From: Bacteroidales bacterium
GTDB lineage: Bacteria > Bacteroidota > Bacteroidia > Bacteroidales > FEN-979
DNA length: 64,000 nucleotides
Reading direction: 5' to 3'
Assembly (NCBI GenBank): GCA_023231005.1
Contig: JALNWG010000018.1
Location: forward strand, 1-64,000
This document shows, in pieces, positions 26,501 to 35,800 of this stretch. How positions within the stretch are numbered: position 1 is the stretch's first letter; every line of letters starts with the position of its first letter. Position numbers and translations under genes: made by a program. The notes beneath the pieces were generated by a model, which was not told the origin of the DNA, ran no database searches, and saw only the letters and a list, made by a program, of their open reading frames with translations.

Positions 26501-28237
26501 ATGATAAATAAAACACTTAAAATCAGAGATCTAACCCTTCGTGACGGTCAACAATCGCTCTTTGCAACGCGGATGAACCAGGATCAGGTAGATCGTGTAC
26601 TCCCTTATTATAAGAAGTCTGGCTTTTATGCCATGGAAGTTTGGGGGGGTGCTGTACCTGATTCCATTATGCGTTATTTGTCGGAAAATCCATGGACGCG
26701 TTTGGAAACAATAAAAGAAGCCGTTGGGGAATCCCCGAAGCTTACAGCCCTTTCCCGTGGCCGTAATTTGTTTGGATATAATCCATATCCGGAAGAAGTC
26801 ATTGAAGGGTTCTGTCGTTTAGCCGTCAAATCCGGGATCGGAATCATGCGGATATTCGATGCGTTGAATGATGTGGACAACATGAAATCCACCATAAAAT
26901 ATGTGAAACAAAACGGGGGCATTGCCGATTGTGCTATTAGTTACACGGTGGATCCCAAATTTTCGACCCGTCAGAAATTCCGTTCCTGGGTCCATTTCAA
27001 AGCTCTTCCTCACGACATCTTCACCATCGATTATTTTGTCGAAAAAGCCCGTCAAATGGAAGCCCTGGGCGCTGACATGATTTCCATCAAGGATATGGCC
27101 GGACTGATTACCCCGGTAAAGGCCGGCCAACTGATCCGCCGGCTCAAAGAAGAGGTCCGTGTTCCTATTGATTTTCACACCCATGATACACCCGGGTTTG
27201 GCCTTGCCTCTGTCCTTTCGGCCATTGTCAACGGGGTCGATATTGTAGATACCAACATTTGGAATTTCGCCGGAGGTCCGGCGGCACCAGCCTACGAACT
27301 AATCCATATTTTCTGCGAAAAGTTGGGAATCGATACCGGCGTGAACCTTGATGCAGTCACAGCCATTAACAAGGAGCTGAAAACAATCCGGGAAGAACTT
27401 TCGGATTTCGATACCTGTAAAGTTTTTCCAAACGAATTTGATTTCACCAAGAATAAACTTCCAAAAGAGGTCAACAAGCTTTTTGTCAAAGCCATTTATA
27501 TGGCCAAACACGATCGGGAAGAAGAACTCCTTAGCGCTTGCCTGGAAATTGAAAAATATTTCAATTTTCCTGAACCGGATGAAATGGTTCGCCGTGCAGA
27601 AATTCCCGGAGGAATGTACACCAATATGCTGGCTCAGCTCAAACAACTTAAACTCGATCATCTTCTTCCTCGGGTACTCGAACTCGTACCGCTGGTCCGA
27701 ATAAAATCAGGATGCCCCCCCTTGGTTACCCCTACCAGTCAGATTGTGGGCGTTCAAGCCGTTAATTGTGTGATTGATGAAAACAAAGACCAACCTTTCT
27801 TTACCACTAAATCGATCCAATTCGTCAACCTGGTAAAGGGAATTTACGGACATACTCCCATCCCGGTTGATCCTGATTTCCGGGAACAACTAACCGGCGT
27901 TAGAGAAGAAACTCCTTATGATACTAAAAACTACAAGAAACAGGAGAATACCATATTCGAAGAGTATGGCGATATGAAATTAGCCGAAAATGAAAAGGAT
28001 GAACTTCTCCTTGAGCTCTTCCCTACCGTAGCACGCGATTTCCTGCAAAATATAGTAGAAGAAAAATATACTGAAAATATTCACGCCATCGAAGAGGAAA
28101 AACGAAGGAAAGCTCGGGAAGCTCGGGAAGCGTATGAACGCCTTACCCCTCAGGAAAAACGGGACCGGCTGATGCAGGGACTGTATAGCTGGACCGACCT
28201 CTCGTTTCCTGAGGAGGAAAACCTGGGGAGATCATGA
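26501..28237 (+). CDS. Biotin-dependent carboxyltransferase subunit (pyruvate carboxylase B / oxaloacetate decarboxylase alpha type)
   Basis: 578 residues from the ATG at 26501; upstream sequence in frame is AT-rich and not protein-like. The HMGL-like TIM barrel starts D-L-T-L-R-D-G-Q-Q-S-L-F-A-T-R-M. The metal and lysine residues of the family are seen in S-I-K-D-M-A-G-L and D-F-H-T-H-D-T. The PYC/OADA domain follows to about residue 500. There is no biotinyl domain (no A-M-K-M), so a separate biotin carrier is needed; one is encoded at 63.7 kb. The natural substrate pair (pyruvate/oxaloacetate or methylmalonyl-CoA) cannot be fixed from sequence. The last 60 residues are a charged helical tail. 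Confidence 0.85.
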   Translation: MINKTLKIRDLTLRDGQQSLFATRMNQDQVDRVLPYYKKSGFYAMEVWGGAVPDSIMRYLSENPWTRLETIKEAVGESPKLTALSRGRNLFGYNPYPEEVIEGFCRLAVKSGIGIMRIFDALNDVDNMKSTIKYVKQNGGIADCAISYTVDPKFSTRQKFRSWVHFKALPHDIFTIDYFVEKARQMEALGADMISIKDMAGLITPVKAGQLIRRLKEEVRVPIDFHTHDTPGFGLASVLSAIVNGVDIVDTNIWNFAGGPAAPAYELIHIFCEKLGIDTGVNLDAVTAINKELKTIREELSDFDTCKVFPNEFDFTKNKLPKEVNKLFVKAIYMAKHDREEELLSACLEIEKYFNFPEPDEMVRRAEIPGGMYTNMLAQLKQLKLDHLLPRVLELVPLVRIKSGCPPLVTPTSQIVGVQAVNCVIDENKDQPFFTTKSIQFVNLVKGIYGHTPIPVDPDFREQLTGVREETPYDTKNYKKQENTIFEEYGDMKLAENEKDELLLELFPTVARDFLQNIVEEKYTENIHAIEEEKRRKAREAREAYERLTPQEKRDRLMQGLYSWTDLSFPEEENLGRS

Positions 28238-28345
28238 TTCTTTTCCGATATGCAAAAATAAACATATCGAACTTTTTGATTTACTTGTTATTAGATTGAT
28301 TTTATTTGATATTTTTGTTCTCCGAGAAACAAAAATGCTTTTGAT

Positions 28346-30505
28346 ATGACATTCGAAGATTTTAAAAAGACACATGCGCTGCTAACACAGTACAGTTATA
28401 CCTGGGCCCCAATTGATAAGGGTTATAACAACCGTACGATCCACATCAATGTTGGAGATCGCTCCATCCGCGAAAAACCCGTTTCCCAGCAAATGAAAGA
28501 GAAATTCATTGGTGGCAAAGGGTTTGATCTCCGGCTATTATGGGATGCCACCAATCCCAAAACACAGTGGAACGACCCCGACAATGAGATTGTTATTTCG
28601 GGTGGCCCTTGTTGTGGCATTACCCAATATTCCGGTTCCGGAAAAGCCATCTGTTGTACCATCAGTCCGGAAACCGATATCGTAGTGGATTCAAATGTCG
28701 GCGGTTTTTTTGGCCCTTTCCTGAAATTCTGCGGATTCGATGCCATTGAGCTACAGGGGAAATCAGACCGTGACGTTATGGTGCTGTTTGACGAAGAGCG
28801 CTCGGTGATTGAAATTTATGAAGCCGCCGACCTGCCCTCCGATAGTCACATTCTTGCTGAAGTATTGCATGACATGATTGCCAATCCGGGCAATGAAAAG
28901 GACAAGTATAATGTTGCCGTTGTGTCGGCAGGCACTGCCGCCGAACACTCCCTGATCGGAATGCTTAATTTTTCGTTTTATGATATCAAACGAAAAAAAA
29001 TCCGGCTGAAACAAGCCGGCCGCGGAGGTATCGGAACTGTACTGCGCGATAAAAAGATCAAAGCCGTTGTAGCCCATGTAAAAACGATCGGAGGAAACCG
29101 GAACAATGTGGTGAACCTCGAAGCAATCCAGGAACGGGGCCGCCGTTTCAATAAGGAAATGCGGGAATTGGATGACAAACAATGCGAAATGCGTTCGAAA
29201 GGAACTGCCCACCTTACCCACATTATGAATGACTATGACCTGCTACCGGTCAAAAATTTCAAGTTTGGAAGTCACCCGGATGCATATAAAATCCGGGGAG
29301 ATGTCTGGAAATCTTTTTTCACACAGAATGTTCCTGACGGATGCTGGGTTGGTTGCAATATGGCTTGCGCCAAGGGAGTCGATAATTACGAACTCCGCAC
29401 AGGCCCTTACAAAGGAGATAAAGTGATTGTAGATGGTCCGGAATATGAAACCACCTCCTCCCTCGGATCCGTCGCCGGAATCTTCAATCCCGATTATACC
29501 ATCGAAGCCAATTTTTATTGTGATACCTATGGCATTTGTACCATTAGCTGGGGAACCATCCTCGGTTTTATTATGGAGTGCTATGAAAACGGCATATTGA
29601 ATGAAGAACGTACCGGAGGTTTGAAACTCAACTTTGGGAACTCCGATGCTGCCATGGAACTCCTTCACCGGGTTTCACGCGGAGAAGGGTTCGGATTGAT
29701 TGCAGGACAAGGGATCCGGAAAATGAAAGCGTTGTTTGCCAAGAATGGATGGGGTGATGCTGCCTTTATGCAAGATATTGGAATGGAAAATAAAGGACTT
29801 GAATATTCCCAATACGTTTCAAAAGAATCACTCGCCCAGCAAGGCGGATATGCCATGACCAACAAAGGCCCGCAACACGATGAAGCCTGGCTGATCTTCA
29901 TGGATATGGTCAACAACCAAATCCCCACTTTTGATAAAAAAGCTGAAGCGCTCCATTACTTTCCGATGTTCCGTACCTGGTTTGGATTGGCTGGCTTCTG
30001 TAAGCTGCCTTGGAATGATGTGGAACCAGAGGACAATGCAAAAACCTCAGAACCTGCTAAAGTCCCCGAACATGTCGACAACTACGTAACCATCTTCAAT
30101 GCCGTAACCGGAGCCAACATCGATAAAGCTGAAATCATCCGCCAGTCGGAACGGGTCTATAACTTTCAGCGTATTTTCAGCATCCGTCGCGGATATGGCC
30201 TTAGAAAAAACGATGCTCAACCTTATCGGGCCTGCGGCCCTGTGACCAAAGAAGAATACGAATCGCGCGCCGAACGTTACGATAAACAATTGTTGGAACA
30301 GATCAACTTTGACCCTGCCGGAAAAACAACAGAAGAGAAAATGAAAGTACTACGCGCCTATCGCGAAAACCGTTATGAACAACTTCTCGACGCTGTGTAT
30401 GAACGCAGGGGCTGGAACAAAAACGGAGTCCCAAAAATCGAACACCTCAAAAAACTCGGAATGGACCTCCCTGAACTGCTGGAGGTGATTACACCACTTC
30501 AATAG
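28346..30505 (+). CDS. Tungsten-type aldehyde:ferredoxin oxidoreductase
   Basis: 719 residues, about 100 longer than Pyrococcus AOR. The N-terminal domain has G-G-K-G-F-D-L-R-L-L and I-S-G-G-P-C-C-G-I, and R-G-G-I-G-T-V-L-R-D-K-K-I-K-A-V-V follows, all family hallmarks for binding the bis-pterin. The [4Fe-4S] cysteines appear to be Cys333, Cys337, Cys341 and Cys552 (G-F-C-K-L-P-W-N-D); the first spacing is C-x3-C instead of the usual C-x2-C. It should oxidise aldehydes (or run in reverse) with ferredoxin in the cytoplasm. The neighbouring tungstate-type transporter and pterin genes support tungsten as the metal. No signal peptide is seen. A likely promoter -7 element (TATTTTTG) lies at 28310-28317. 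Confidence 0.9.
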   Translation: MTFEDFKKTHALLTQYSYTWAPIDKGYNNRTIHINVGDRSIREKPVSQQMKEKFIGGKGFDLRLLWDATNPKTQWNDPDNEIVISGGPCCGITQYSGSGKAICCTISPETDIVVDSNVGGFFGPFLKFCGFDAIELQGKSDRDVMVLFDEERSVIEIYEAADLPSDSHILAEVLHDMIANPGNEKDKYNVAVVSAGTAAEHSLIGMLNFSFYDIKRKKIRLKQAGRGGIGTVLRDKKIKAVVAHVKTIGGNRNNVVNLEAIQERGRRFNKEMRELDDKQCEMRSKGTAHLTHIMNDYDLLPVKNFKFGSHPDAYKIRGDVWKSFFTQNVPDGCWVGCNMACAKGVDNYELRTGPYKGDKVIVDGPEYETTSSLGSVAGIFNPDYTIEANFYCDTYGICTISWGTILGFIMECYENGILNEERTGGLKLNFGNSDAAMELLHRVSRGEGFGLIAGQGIRKMKALFAKNGWGDAAFMQDIGMENKGLEYSQYVSKESLAQQGGYAMTNKGPQHDEAWLIFMDMVNNQIPTFDKKAEALHYFPMFRTWFGLAGFCKLPWNDVEPEDNAKTSEPAKVPEHVDNYVTIFNAVTGANIDKAEIIRQSERVYNFQRIFSIRRGYGLRKNDAQPYRACGPVTKEEYESRAERYDKQLLEQINFDPAGKTTEEKMKVLRAYRENRYEQLLDAVYERRGWNKNGVPKIEHLKKLGMDLPELLEVITPLQ

Positions 30506-30577
30506 AAACATCAATATTTCCTTCCTTATCAGGTAAGTAACTTGTCCTGAAATTTTTGACATTTTAGGAGTTGTAAA

Positions 30578-30608
30578 TTGATGCATATCGCTAAATAGAC
30601 TATTTTTG
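30578..30608 (+). promoter_or_regulatory. Promoter of the tungstate-uptake operon
   Basis: TTG, 20 bases, TATTTTTG, an exact consensus, ending 36 bases before the wtpA ATG. The long run of same-strand genes downstream could be read from here. Confidence 0.75.
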
Positions 30609-30643
30609 TTTGGCAATTATCGTGCATGGAAATGAAATTTACA

Positions 30644-31594
30644 ATGAAAAAATCTCTTATCCTTATTTGTTTACTTGTTTCTATCTCTATGGGATTACTG
30701 GCACAGACTGGCATTTCCGGCGATCTGATCATCTTTCATGCCGGAAGCCTTTCAGTTCCTATGAAAGAATTGGCAAAGGAGTTCAAAAAGCTACATCCTA
30801 AGGTTAATATTTTGTTGGAGTCGGCCGGAAGTGTTGAGTCAGCACGGAAAATCACAGATCTGAAAAAGCCCTGCGATATCATGGCTTCTGCCGATTATAA
30901 GGTGATTGACAAAATGCTAATTCCACAATACAGCGACTGGAACATCAAGTTTGTATCCAATGAAATGTGTATTGTTTATAGTGAAAAATCTAGATATGCC
31001 AATCAGATCAATAATAAAAACTGGTTTAATATACTCTTAAAAGATGATGTTGCCTTTGGGCGTGCCGATCCGAATTCCGACCCGTGTGGCTACCGTTCGG
31101 TAATGACCATGCAATTGGCAGAGAAATATTATAAACAACCCAACCTGGTCAACCGGTTAACCAACAAGGATAACAATTATATACGCCCGAAAGAGGTCGA
31201 CCAGTTGGCATTGCTTGAATCACAATCGGTCGATTATGTCTTCCTTTATAAATCAGTAGCCATTCAACATCATCTTAAATTTCTCATCCTCCCCGATGAG
31301 ATCAATCTGAAACTTCCGAAATTCACTGCACTTTACAATACTGCCATCGTTCCAATCAATGGGAAAGAACCAGGACAAAAGGAATTGATGAAAGGCGAAC
31401 CAATGATTTATGGAGTGACCTTACTTAAAACAGCTCCAAACAAACCGGCAGCTCTCGCTTTCCTAACCTTCATGCTTTCGAAAGATAACGGGATGAAAAT
31501 CCTTGAAAAAGATGGTCAGCCCTCGGTAATTCCTCAGCAAAACCCAAATTACGAGAAGATCCCTGCCGAATTAAAACCTTTTGTTAAAAAATAA
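30644..31594 (+). CDS. wtpA: Tungstate/molybdate ABC transporter substrate-binding protein, WtpA type
   Basis: 316 residues from the ATG at 30644, which opens a signal peptide (MKKSLILICLLVSISMGLLA-Q). Ligand-site motifs of the WtpA group are present: I-I-F-H-A-G-S-L-S-V-P, E-S-A-G-S-V, I-M-A-S-A-D-Y, and G-R-A-D-P-N-S-D-P-C-G-Y-R. This last motif separates WtpA from classic ModA. It should bind tungstate (and molybdate) in the periplasm and pass it to the permease. Unusually, its permease and ATPase genes are 5 kb downstream, with four envelope-protein genes between. Confidence 0.88.
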   Translation: MKKSLILICLLVSISMGLLAQTGISGDLIIFHAGSLSVPMKELAKEFKKLHPKVNILLESAGSVESARKITDLKKPCDIMASADYKVIDKMLIPQYSDWNIKFVSNEMCIVYSEKSRYANQINNKNWFNILLKDDVAFGRADPNSDPCGYRSVMTMQLAEKYYKQPNLVNRLTNKDNNYIRPKEVDQLALLESQSVDYVFLYKSVAIQHHLKFLILPDEINLKLPKFTALYNTAIVPINGKEPGQKELMKGEPMIYGVTLLKTAPNKPAALAFLTFMLSKDNGMKILEKDGQPSVIPQQNPNYEKIPAELKPFVKK

Positions 31595-31613
31595 CTGACC
31601 AAAATAAATTATT

Positions 31614-32519
31614 ATGAAGACTCATTTTTACCCTCTTACTTTCTTGGTTGTTCTGTTACTTCTGTCCTTCGGATGTAAAAAGGATGAAAACCCCTCTCCC
31701 CCATCAATCTCGCTGCTTACAGGTACGGCATACACACCCGACAAATCGGTTATTCTGGTGGGAGGACGGATCTACTTTGGCATTCAGGCTTCGGATCCCT
31801 CGGCAAACATCACCAACCTGGTGATTAAAAAGATCATGCCCAATGGAACTGTCAAAGTGGTACTTGATTCGGGACTGAACTCAAGCGGATTCTCCGTAAA
31901 TGAAACATTTTTTCAAAGTGTGGAAGAAGAAGCCAGGTGGACTTTTCAGGTAATGGATCGCAACCGTCAGTTTGCAACCACCTCCCTTACCCTCTTCAAA
32001 GATCCAAACTCTACCTGGGGCGGCATCTTTGAATACCCAAACCTGATCATGGGATATCAAAACAATACCCAATATGGACAATTCTGTTGCCCTGCTACCG
32101 GTAAAATTTACAATGTTGATTCCGCTAACCTCTATCCTGAACTAATTGATATCGTTACCTATTTTTATGTTGACGATAATATCCCCTCCCCTACTTTTTC
32201 CTCCCCGGGAGAACTCGGCGGCGGAATCACCGAATATTATCCATCCATCGACTCATGGGCCACAAAACATTATACCAAATGGGATGTTAGCGTAGATACG
32301 GATCCTGTTCCGATTTCTGCCTACAACGCCTGTCACAACGATAGTTTACTAATACTGGCTTACGACGACGTTTGGGGAAAGCGTAAATTCAAATGGGCTG
32401 ATCCCGGAGATATCCTTCCATTTATGACAGCCGGTGGAAAAAAAGGATTGATCCGCGTAATTTCAGCAGATCATGATGCAGCCGGAAAAATTACTTTTTC
32501 AATGAAAATTCAACAATAA
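31614..32519 (+). CDS. Lipoprotein of unknown function in the tungstate locus
   Basis: 301 residues with a lipoprotein signal (L-S-F-G-C, Cys21). The first 110 residues of the mature part read as one Ig-like beta domain (V-G-G-R-I-Y-F-G-I-Q-A-S-D-P). The second half has paired cysteines (Q-F-C-C-P-A-T-G) and is rich in Asp, Tyr and Pro. I do not recognise a family. It lies 19 bases after wtpA on the same strand and before a secreted T9SS protein and a TonB receptor, so a surface or outer-membrane accessory role for metal-oxyanion or ligand capture is possible but unproven. Confidence 0.7.
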   Translation: MKTHFYPLTFLVVLLLLSFGCKKDENPSPPSISLLTGTAYTPDKSVILVGGRIYFGIQASDPSANITNLVIKKIMPNGTVKVVLDSGLNSSGFSVNETFFQSVEEEARWTFQVMDRNRQFATTSLTLFKDPNSTWGGIFEYPNLIMGYQNNTQYGQFCCPATGKIYNVDSANLYPELIDIVTYFYVDDNIPSPTFSSPGELGGGITEYYPSIDSWATKHYTKWDVSVDTDPVPISAYNACHNDSLLILAYDDVWGKRKFKWADPGDILPFMTAGGKKGLIRVISADHDAAGKITFSMKIQQ

Positions 32520-32553
32520 AACCAATTTAAATTTAACCTAAAATCAAGTAACT

Positions 32554-33426
32554 ATGAAAAAATGTTTACTCGCAGTCTTTGCACTCCTTGTATTTGGAGT
32601 AGTTTCCGCCCAGGATACCGTCACCGGATGGACTTTCCCTGTTAACTCCGGAGCAGATAGCCTGAATGCCGATCTGGGAACAGACCAGAATAAATCTTAC
32701 GACATCCGTTTCCAATGGGTTCTCACTCCCACCATCGATTCAACATTGAACACCATCATCTTCGTTGACGGCGCAACAAATTATGCAGCTGCAACCGCAG
32801 GATGGGACAACGGCGCTGATGCAAAATTTTGGTCTGCCAAGTTTAAAGCATCGGGATACACCAACTTCAAGGTGTCTTCAAAACAAAAAAGCGATTCAAC
32901 CCTGGCAGGGCCCCGTGATTTTAAATTACAATGGAGACTCAGTACTACGTCTTATGAAGATGTGCCAAACAGCAATGTAACCCTGGCTGCCGACTGGACC
33001 ACCGGTGTTGTTACCGAGCTCCCGGTTCCCATTACCAATCAAGGAACCGGTTCTATTTTCATTCGCTGGATCATGAGTTCGAATACCGATGTAAAAGGAG
33101 GAATTGTAGCTGCCACTGGAATTTCAGCGATCGACGACATTATCGTTACCGCTACTGCTCCTTCCGGACAAAATGAAATGGTTTATTCCAACCGGTTACA
33201 AATCTATCCGAATCCAAATAAAGGTAATTTCACCTTGCAATCGACAGAACCTTTAACTTCTCTTTCGGTATTCGATGCCAGTGGAAAAATGGTTTATAAC
33301 CAGAAAACTTCAGGCACAACAAACCAAGCCATCGCCCTTCCAAATGCCAAACCAGGGATCTATTTCCTGAAAGTGATGTTTATGGATGATGAAAAAGTGT
33401 ATTCAACCAGGATCATTGTTGAATAA
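32554..33426 (+). CDS. T9SS-secreted protein of unknown function
   Basis: 290 residues with signal peptide (MKKCLLAVFALLVFGVVSA-Q). Residues 25-205 are a beta-rich domain with many Trp, Asp and Thr (G-W-D-N-G-A-D-A-K-F-W, D-F-K-L-Q-W-R-L-S), like a lectin-type or jelly-roll module. The last 75 residues are a T9SS type A sorting domain: I-Y-P-N-P-N-K-G-N-F-T-L, L-S-V-F-D-A-S-G-K, K-P-G-I-Y-F-L-K. It should be exported to the cell surface or medium. Its place between a lipoprotein and a TonB receptor in the tungstate operon suggests a capture function. Its end overlaps the start of the next gene. Confidence 0.75.
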   Translation: MKKCLLAVFALLVFGVVSAQDTVTGWTFPVNSGADSLNADLGTDQNKSYDIRFQWVLTPTIDSTLNTIIFVDGATNYAAATAGWDNGADAKFWSAKFKASGYTNFKVSSKQKSDSTLAGPRDFKLQWRLSTTSYEDVPNSNVTLAADWTTGVVTELPVPITNQGTGSIFIRWIMSSNTDVKGGIVAATGISAIDDIIVTATAPSGQNEMVYSNRLQIYPNPNKGNFTLQSTEPLTSLSVFDASGKMVYNQKTSGTTNQAIALPNAKPGIYFLKVMFMDDEKVYSTRIIVE

Positions 33427-35776
33427 TTTTTCACTACCGGGAAAGAGAACCATCTGTTTAATGTTGGTTCTCTTTCCTTTTTCATGGCTGTATGCAGGAG
33501 GGGAAATCCATGGAAAAGTAACAGATTCTATAATGCACCGGCCTTTGGCTGGAGCTCATATCATCATTCGGGATTCAGGAAAGGGTGTTTATTCCAATTC
33601 CGATGGATCTTATTTTCTGACCAACCTGCCTGAAGGGAAGGTTAAACTTACGATCTCTTTTGTTGGGTATTATCAGGAATCACGCACCGTATTCGTTAAA
33701 ACCGGCCATCAACAGATCCTCAATGTGTTTATGGTCCCGAAAATCGAGGAGGCAGCAGAGGTGGAGATCTCCGATCACCGCCCGGGCCGGGGATCACAGG
33801 AAGTACCAGTAAGGATGGAGGTCATTACCTCCGGGAATATCTTTAATACACCAGGACAAAACATCACCTCAGTACTTGATTATATCCCGGGGGTAAATCT
33901 TTCAACCACCATGGGAATCTTTTCGAACAACACGGTGGTTTCTATGCGGGGCCTCAGTGGAACTGACCAGGGCCGAACCTTGGTGCTGCTCGATGATGTC
34001 CCCCTGAACAAAGCCGACCAGGGATCTGTTAACTGGAACCTCATCAACCGCGACAATGTAGATCGGATCGAAGTAACCAAAGGACCCGGCAATGCAAAGT
34101 ACGGAAGCAGCGCCATGGGAGGCGTGATCAACATCATCACCAAACGCCCAACCAGAATTATCTCCGGTACCGCCACACTTGATTACGGAACCTTCAACAC
34201 GGCAGGATTCCGCTATCAAATTGCCGGAAAACCAACCCATCTCGAAGAACAAAAAGGATTTTCATACGCCCTCAACGGATTTTACCGACGCAGCGACGGA
34301 TACAATGCTGAGATCCCTGAATATCTCGAAAAATACGACACCTTTTATGTTAACAATTACTTACGTGAAGCCAACCTCGGATTAAAAGCCGGTTATCAAT
34401 TCGACCCTTTGAACCAAGTCGAGGTCAGCGCCAATTTTTTCAACGACAAACGGGGAAGAGGAGTTGAAATTTATGAAGTGGATGGTGCCTATGAACGGCA
34501 TAAAACCTGGCAAGCTTCCGTGAGATATCGCGGGGGAGCCGGTAAGGTACGCTGGAACTTGCTTGCCTATACTCAAAATGAACACTTCGAACGTTTAAAC
34601 GAGGCTATGAAAGAGGCTGAGTATAGCCTCTATCTGGTCAAATCCAACCGCATCGACCAGGGAGCCCAACTCCATGTGCTGATTCCTGCCGGCAAACACC
34701 ATCTCTTCACAACCGGATTTGATTATCAGGGAGGAAGCGTAGATGGCAACGATATCTACTATACCTCCACCGACTTGATTAACAACAAAGGGAAGATGAA
34801 TACTTTTGCCCTTTTCCTTCAAGATGAGATGAAGTTTTTTGATGAACGACTTCAGATCAACCCCGGAATCCGCCTTAATATTGCCTTATTCCATGATGGT
34901 AGTTTTAACATCGACAATCCCTCCTATGCCATCCAGTATTTGGTCGATTATCAGGATAGCCTCTTCCCCCATAAGGAATGGCTACAAGTTGATCCCAAGT
35001 TATCAATCCAATATCGCTTTTCTCCTCAATCAAGGGTTTATGTAACCGTAGCCCAGGGATTCCGCGCTCCTAACCTGGATGATCTCTGCCGAAGCGGTAA
35101 AATCACCAATGGCTTTAAAGTGGCAAACCCTGGATTAAAACCCGAAATCCTCGATAATTTCGAGACGGGATTTGATCTTGTACTTTTTAAAAAACTACAT
35201 CTCGCACCCAGCATTTATTATTCCATCGGAAGAGACTTTATGTATAATGTCAGTACCGGCGATTCGGTTAATATGGGCTATAAACGCGCTCCCGTATTCA
35301 TGAAGCAGAATATCAGCAAAGTGGAGATACTCGGATGCGAAGTGGAAATAGATATCAATCCATTCGATTGGCTTAGTCTCACAGCAAATTATACTTATAA
35401 TCATTCTGTGATCAGCCATTTTGTTCCATACGATTCAACCGTTGACAAAGATTTGAACGGAAAATTCCTGACTGATGTCCCTACACACAAGGCTACAGCC
35501 GGAGCTACTTTTACAAACAAAATTTTGAATGTTAATGTTTTATGGAAATACATCGGATCAAGATGGATCAACGATGAAAATGAAGTAGATCCTTATCTGT
35601 TGGTTGCAAAATATCCAGCGTACAGTACCTTTGGTCTGCGTATCTGGCACACCTTTTTCAAACATCTCACTGCAGCCGTGAACATCGACAATGTTTTTGA
35701 TGAAATTTATATCGACGATCGGCTCCAGAGAAGCCCTGGAAGAATGATCACCGGAGAAATCACAATAAAATTTTGA
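33386..35776 (+). CDS. TonB-dependent receptor in the tungstate locus
   Basis: 796 residues if the ATG at 33386 is used; a TTG at 33419 would give a better signal peptide and an overlap of only 8 bases, so the start is uncertain. Order of domains: carboxypeptidase-regulatory-like domain (G-K-V-T-D-S-I-M-H-R-P-L-A-G-A, residues 42-125), plug domain (V-L-D-Y-I-P-G-V-N-L, then V-S-M-R-G-L, V-L-L-D-D-V-P-L-N and I-E-V-T-K-G-P-G-N-A-K-Y-G-S-S-A-M-G-G), then a beta-barrel ending with a C-terminal F. No SusD partner is present. The type resembles CirA/BtuB-like importers of small ligands. In this context tungstate, molybdate or a chelate of them is the best guess. Confidence 0.88.
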   Translation: MMKKCIQPGSLLNNFSLPGKRTICLMLVLFPFSWLYAGGEIHGKVTDSIMHRPLAGAHIIIRDSGKGVYSNSDGSYFLTNLPEGKVKLTISFVGYYQESRTVFVKTGHQQILNVFMVPKIEEAAEVEISDHRPGRGSQEVPVRMEVITSGNIFNTPGQNITSVLDYIPGVNLSTTMGIFSNNTVVSMRGLSGTDQGRTLVLLDDVPLNKADQGSVNWNLINRDNVDRIEVTKGPGNAKYGSSAMGGVINIITKRPTRIISGTATLDYGTFNTAGFRYQIAGKPTHLEEQKGFSYALNGFYRRSDGYNAEIPEYLEKYDTFYVNNYLREANLGLKAGYQFDPLNQVEVSANFFNDKRGRGVEIYEVDGAYERHKTWQASVRYRGGAGKVRWNLLAYTQNEHFERLNEAMKEAEYSLYLVKSNRIDQGAQLHVLIPAGKHHLFTTGFDYQGGSVDGNDIYYTSTDLINNKGKMNTFALFLQDEMKFFDERLQINPGIRLNIALFHDGSFNIDNPSYAIQYLVDYQDSLFPHKEWLQVDPKLSIQYRFSPQSRVYVTVAQGFRAPNLDDLCRSGKITNGFKVANPGLKPEILDNFETGFDLVLFKKLHLAPSIYYSIGRDFMYNVSTGDSVNMGYKRAPVFMKQNISKVEILGCEVEIDINPFDWLSLTANYTYNHSVISHFVPYDSTVDKDLNGKFLTDVPTHKATAGATFTNKILNVNVLWKYIGSRWINDENEVDPYLLVAKYPAYSTFGLRIWHTFFKHLTAAVNIDNVFDEIYIDDRLQRSPGRMITGEITIKF

Positions 35777-35800
35777 AAATCTAATTAACAACAACAAACC

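Noticed and set aside
28763..29221. 152-codon frame on the minus strand
   Set aside because: It is antisense to conserved AOR motifs and has no recognisable domain.
30506..30643. Molybdenum-cofactor riboswitch before wtpA
   Set aside because: After the promoter at 30578-30608 only about 30 bases remain before the start codon, too little for that riboswitch, and no matching conserved elements were seen.
33386..35776. TonB receptor as SusC of a polysaccharide locus
   Set aside because: There is no SusD gene and no glycoside hydrolase nearby, and the plug/barrel length fits small-ligand receptors better.
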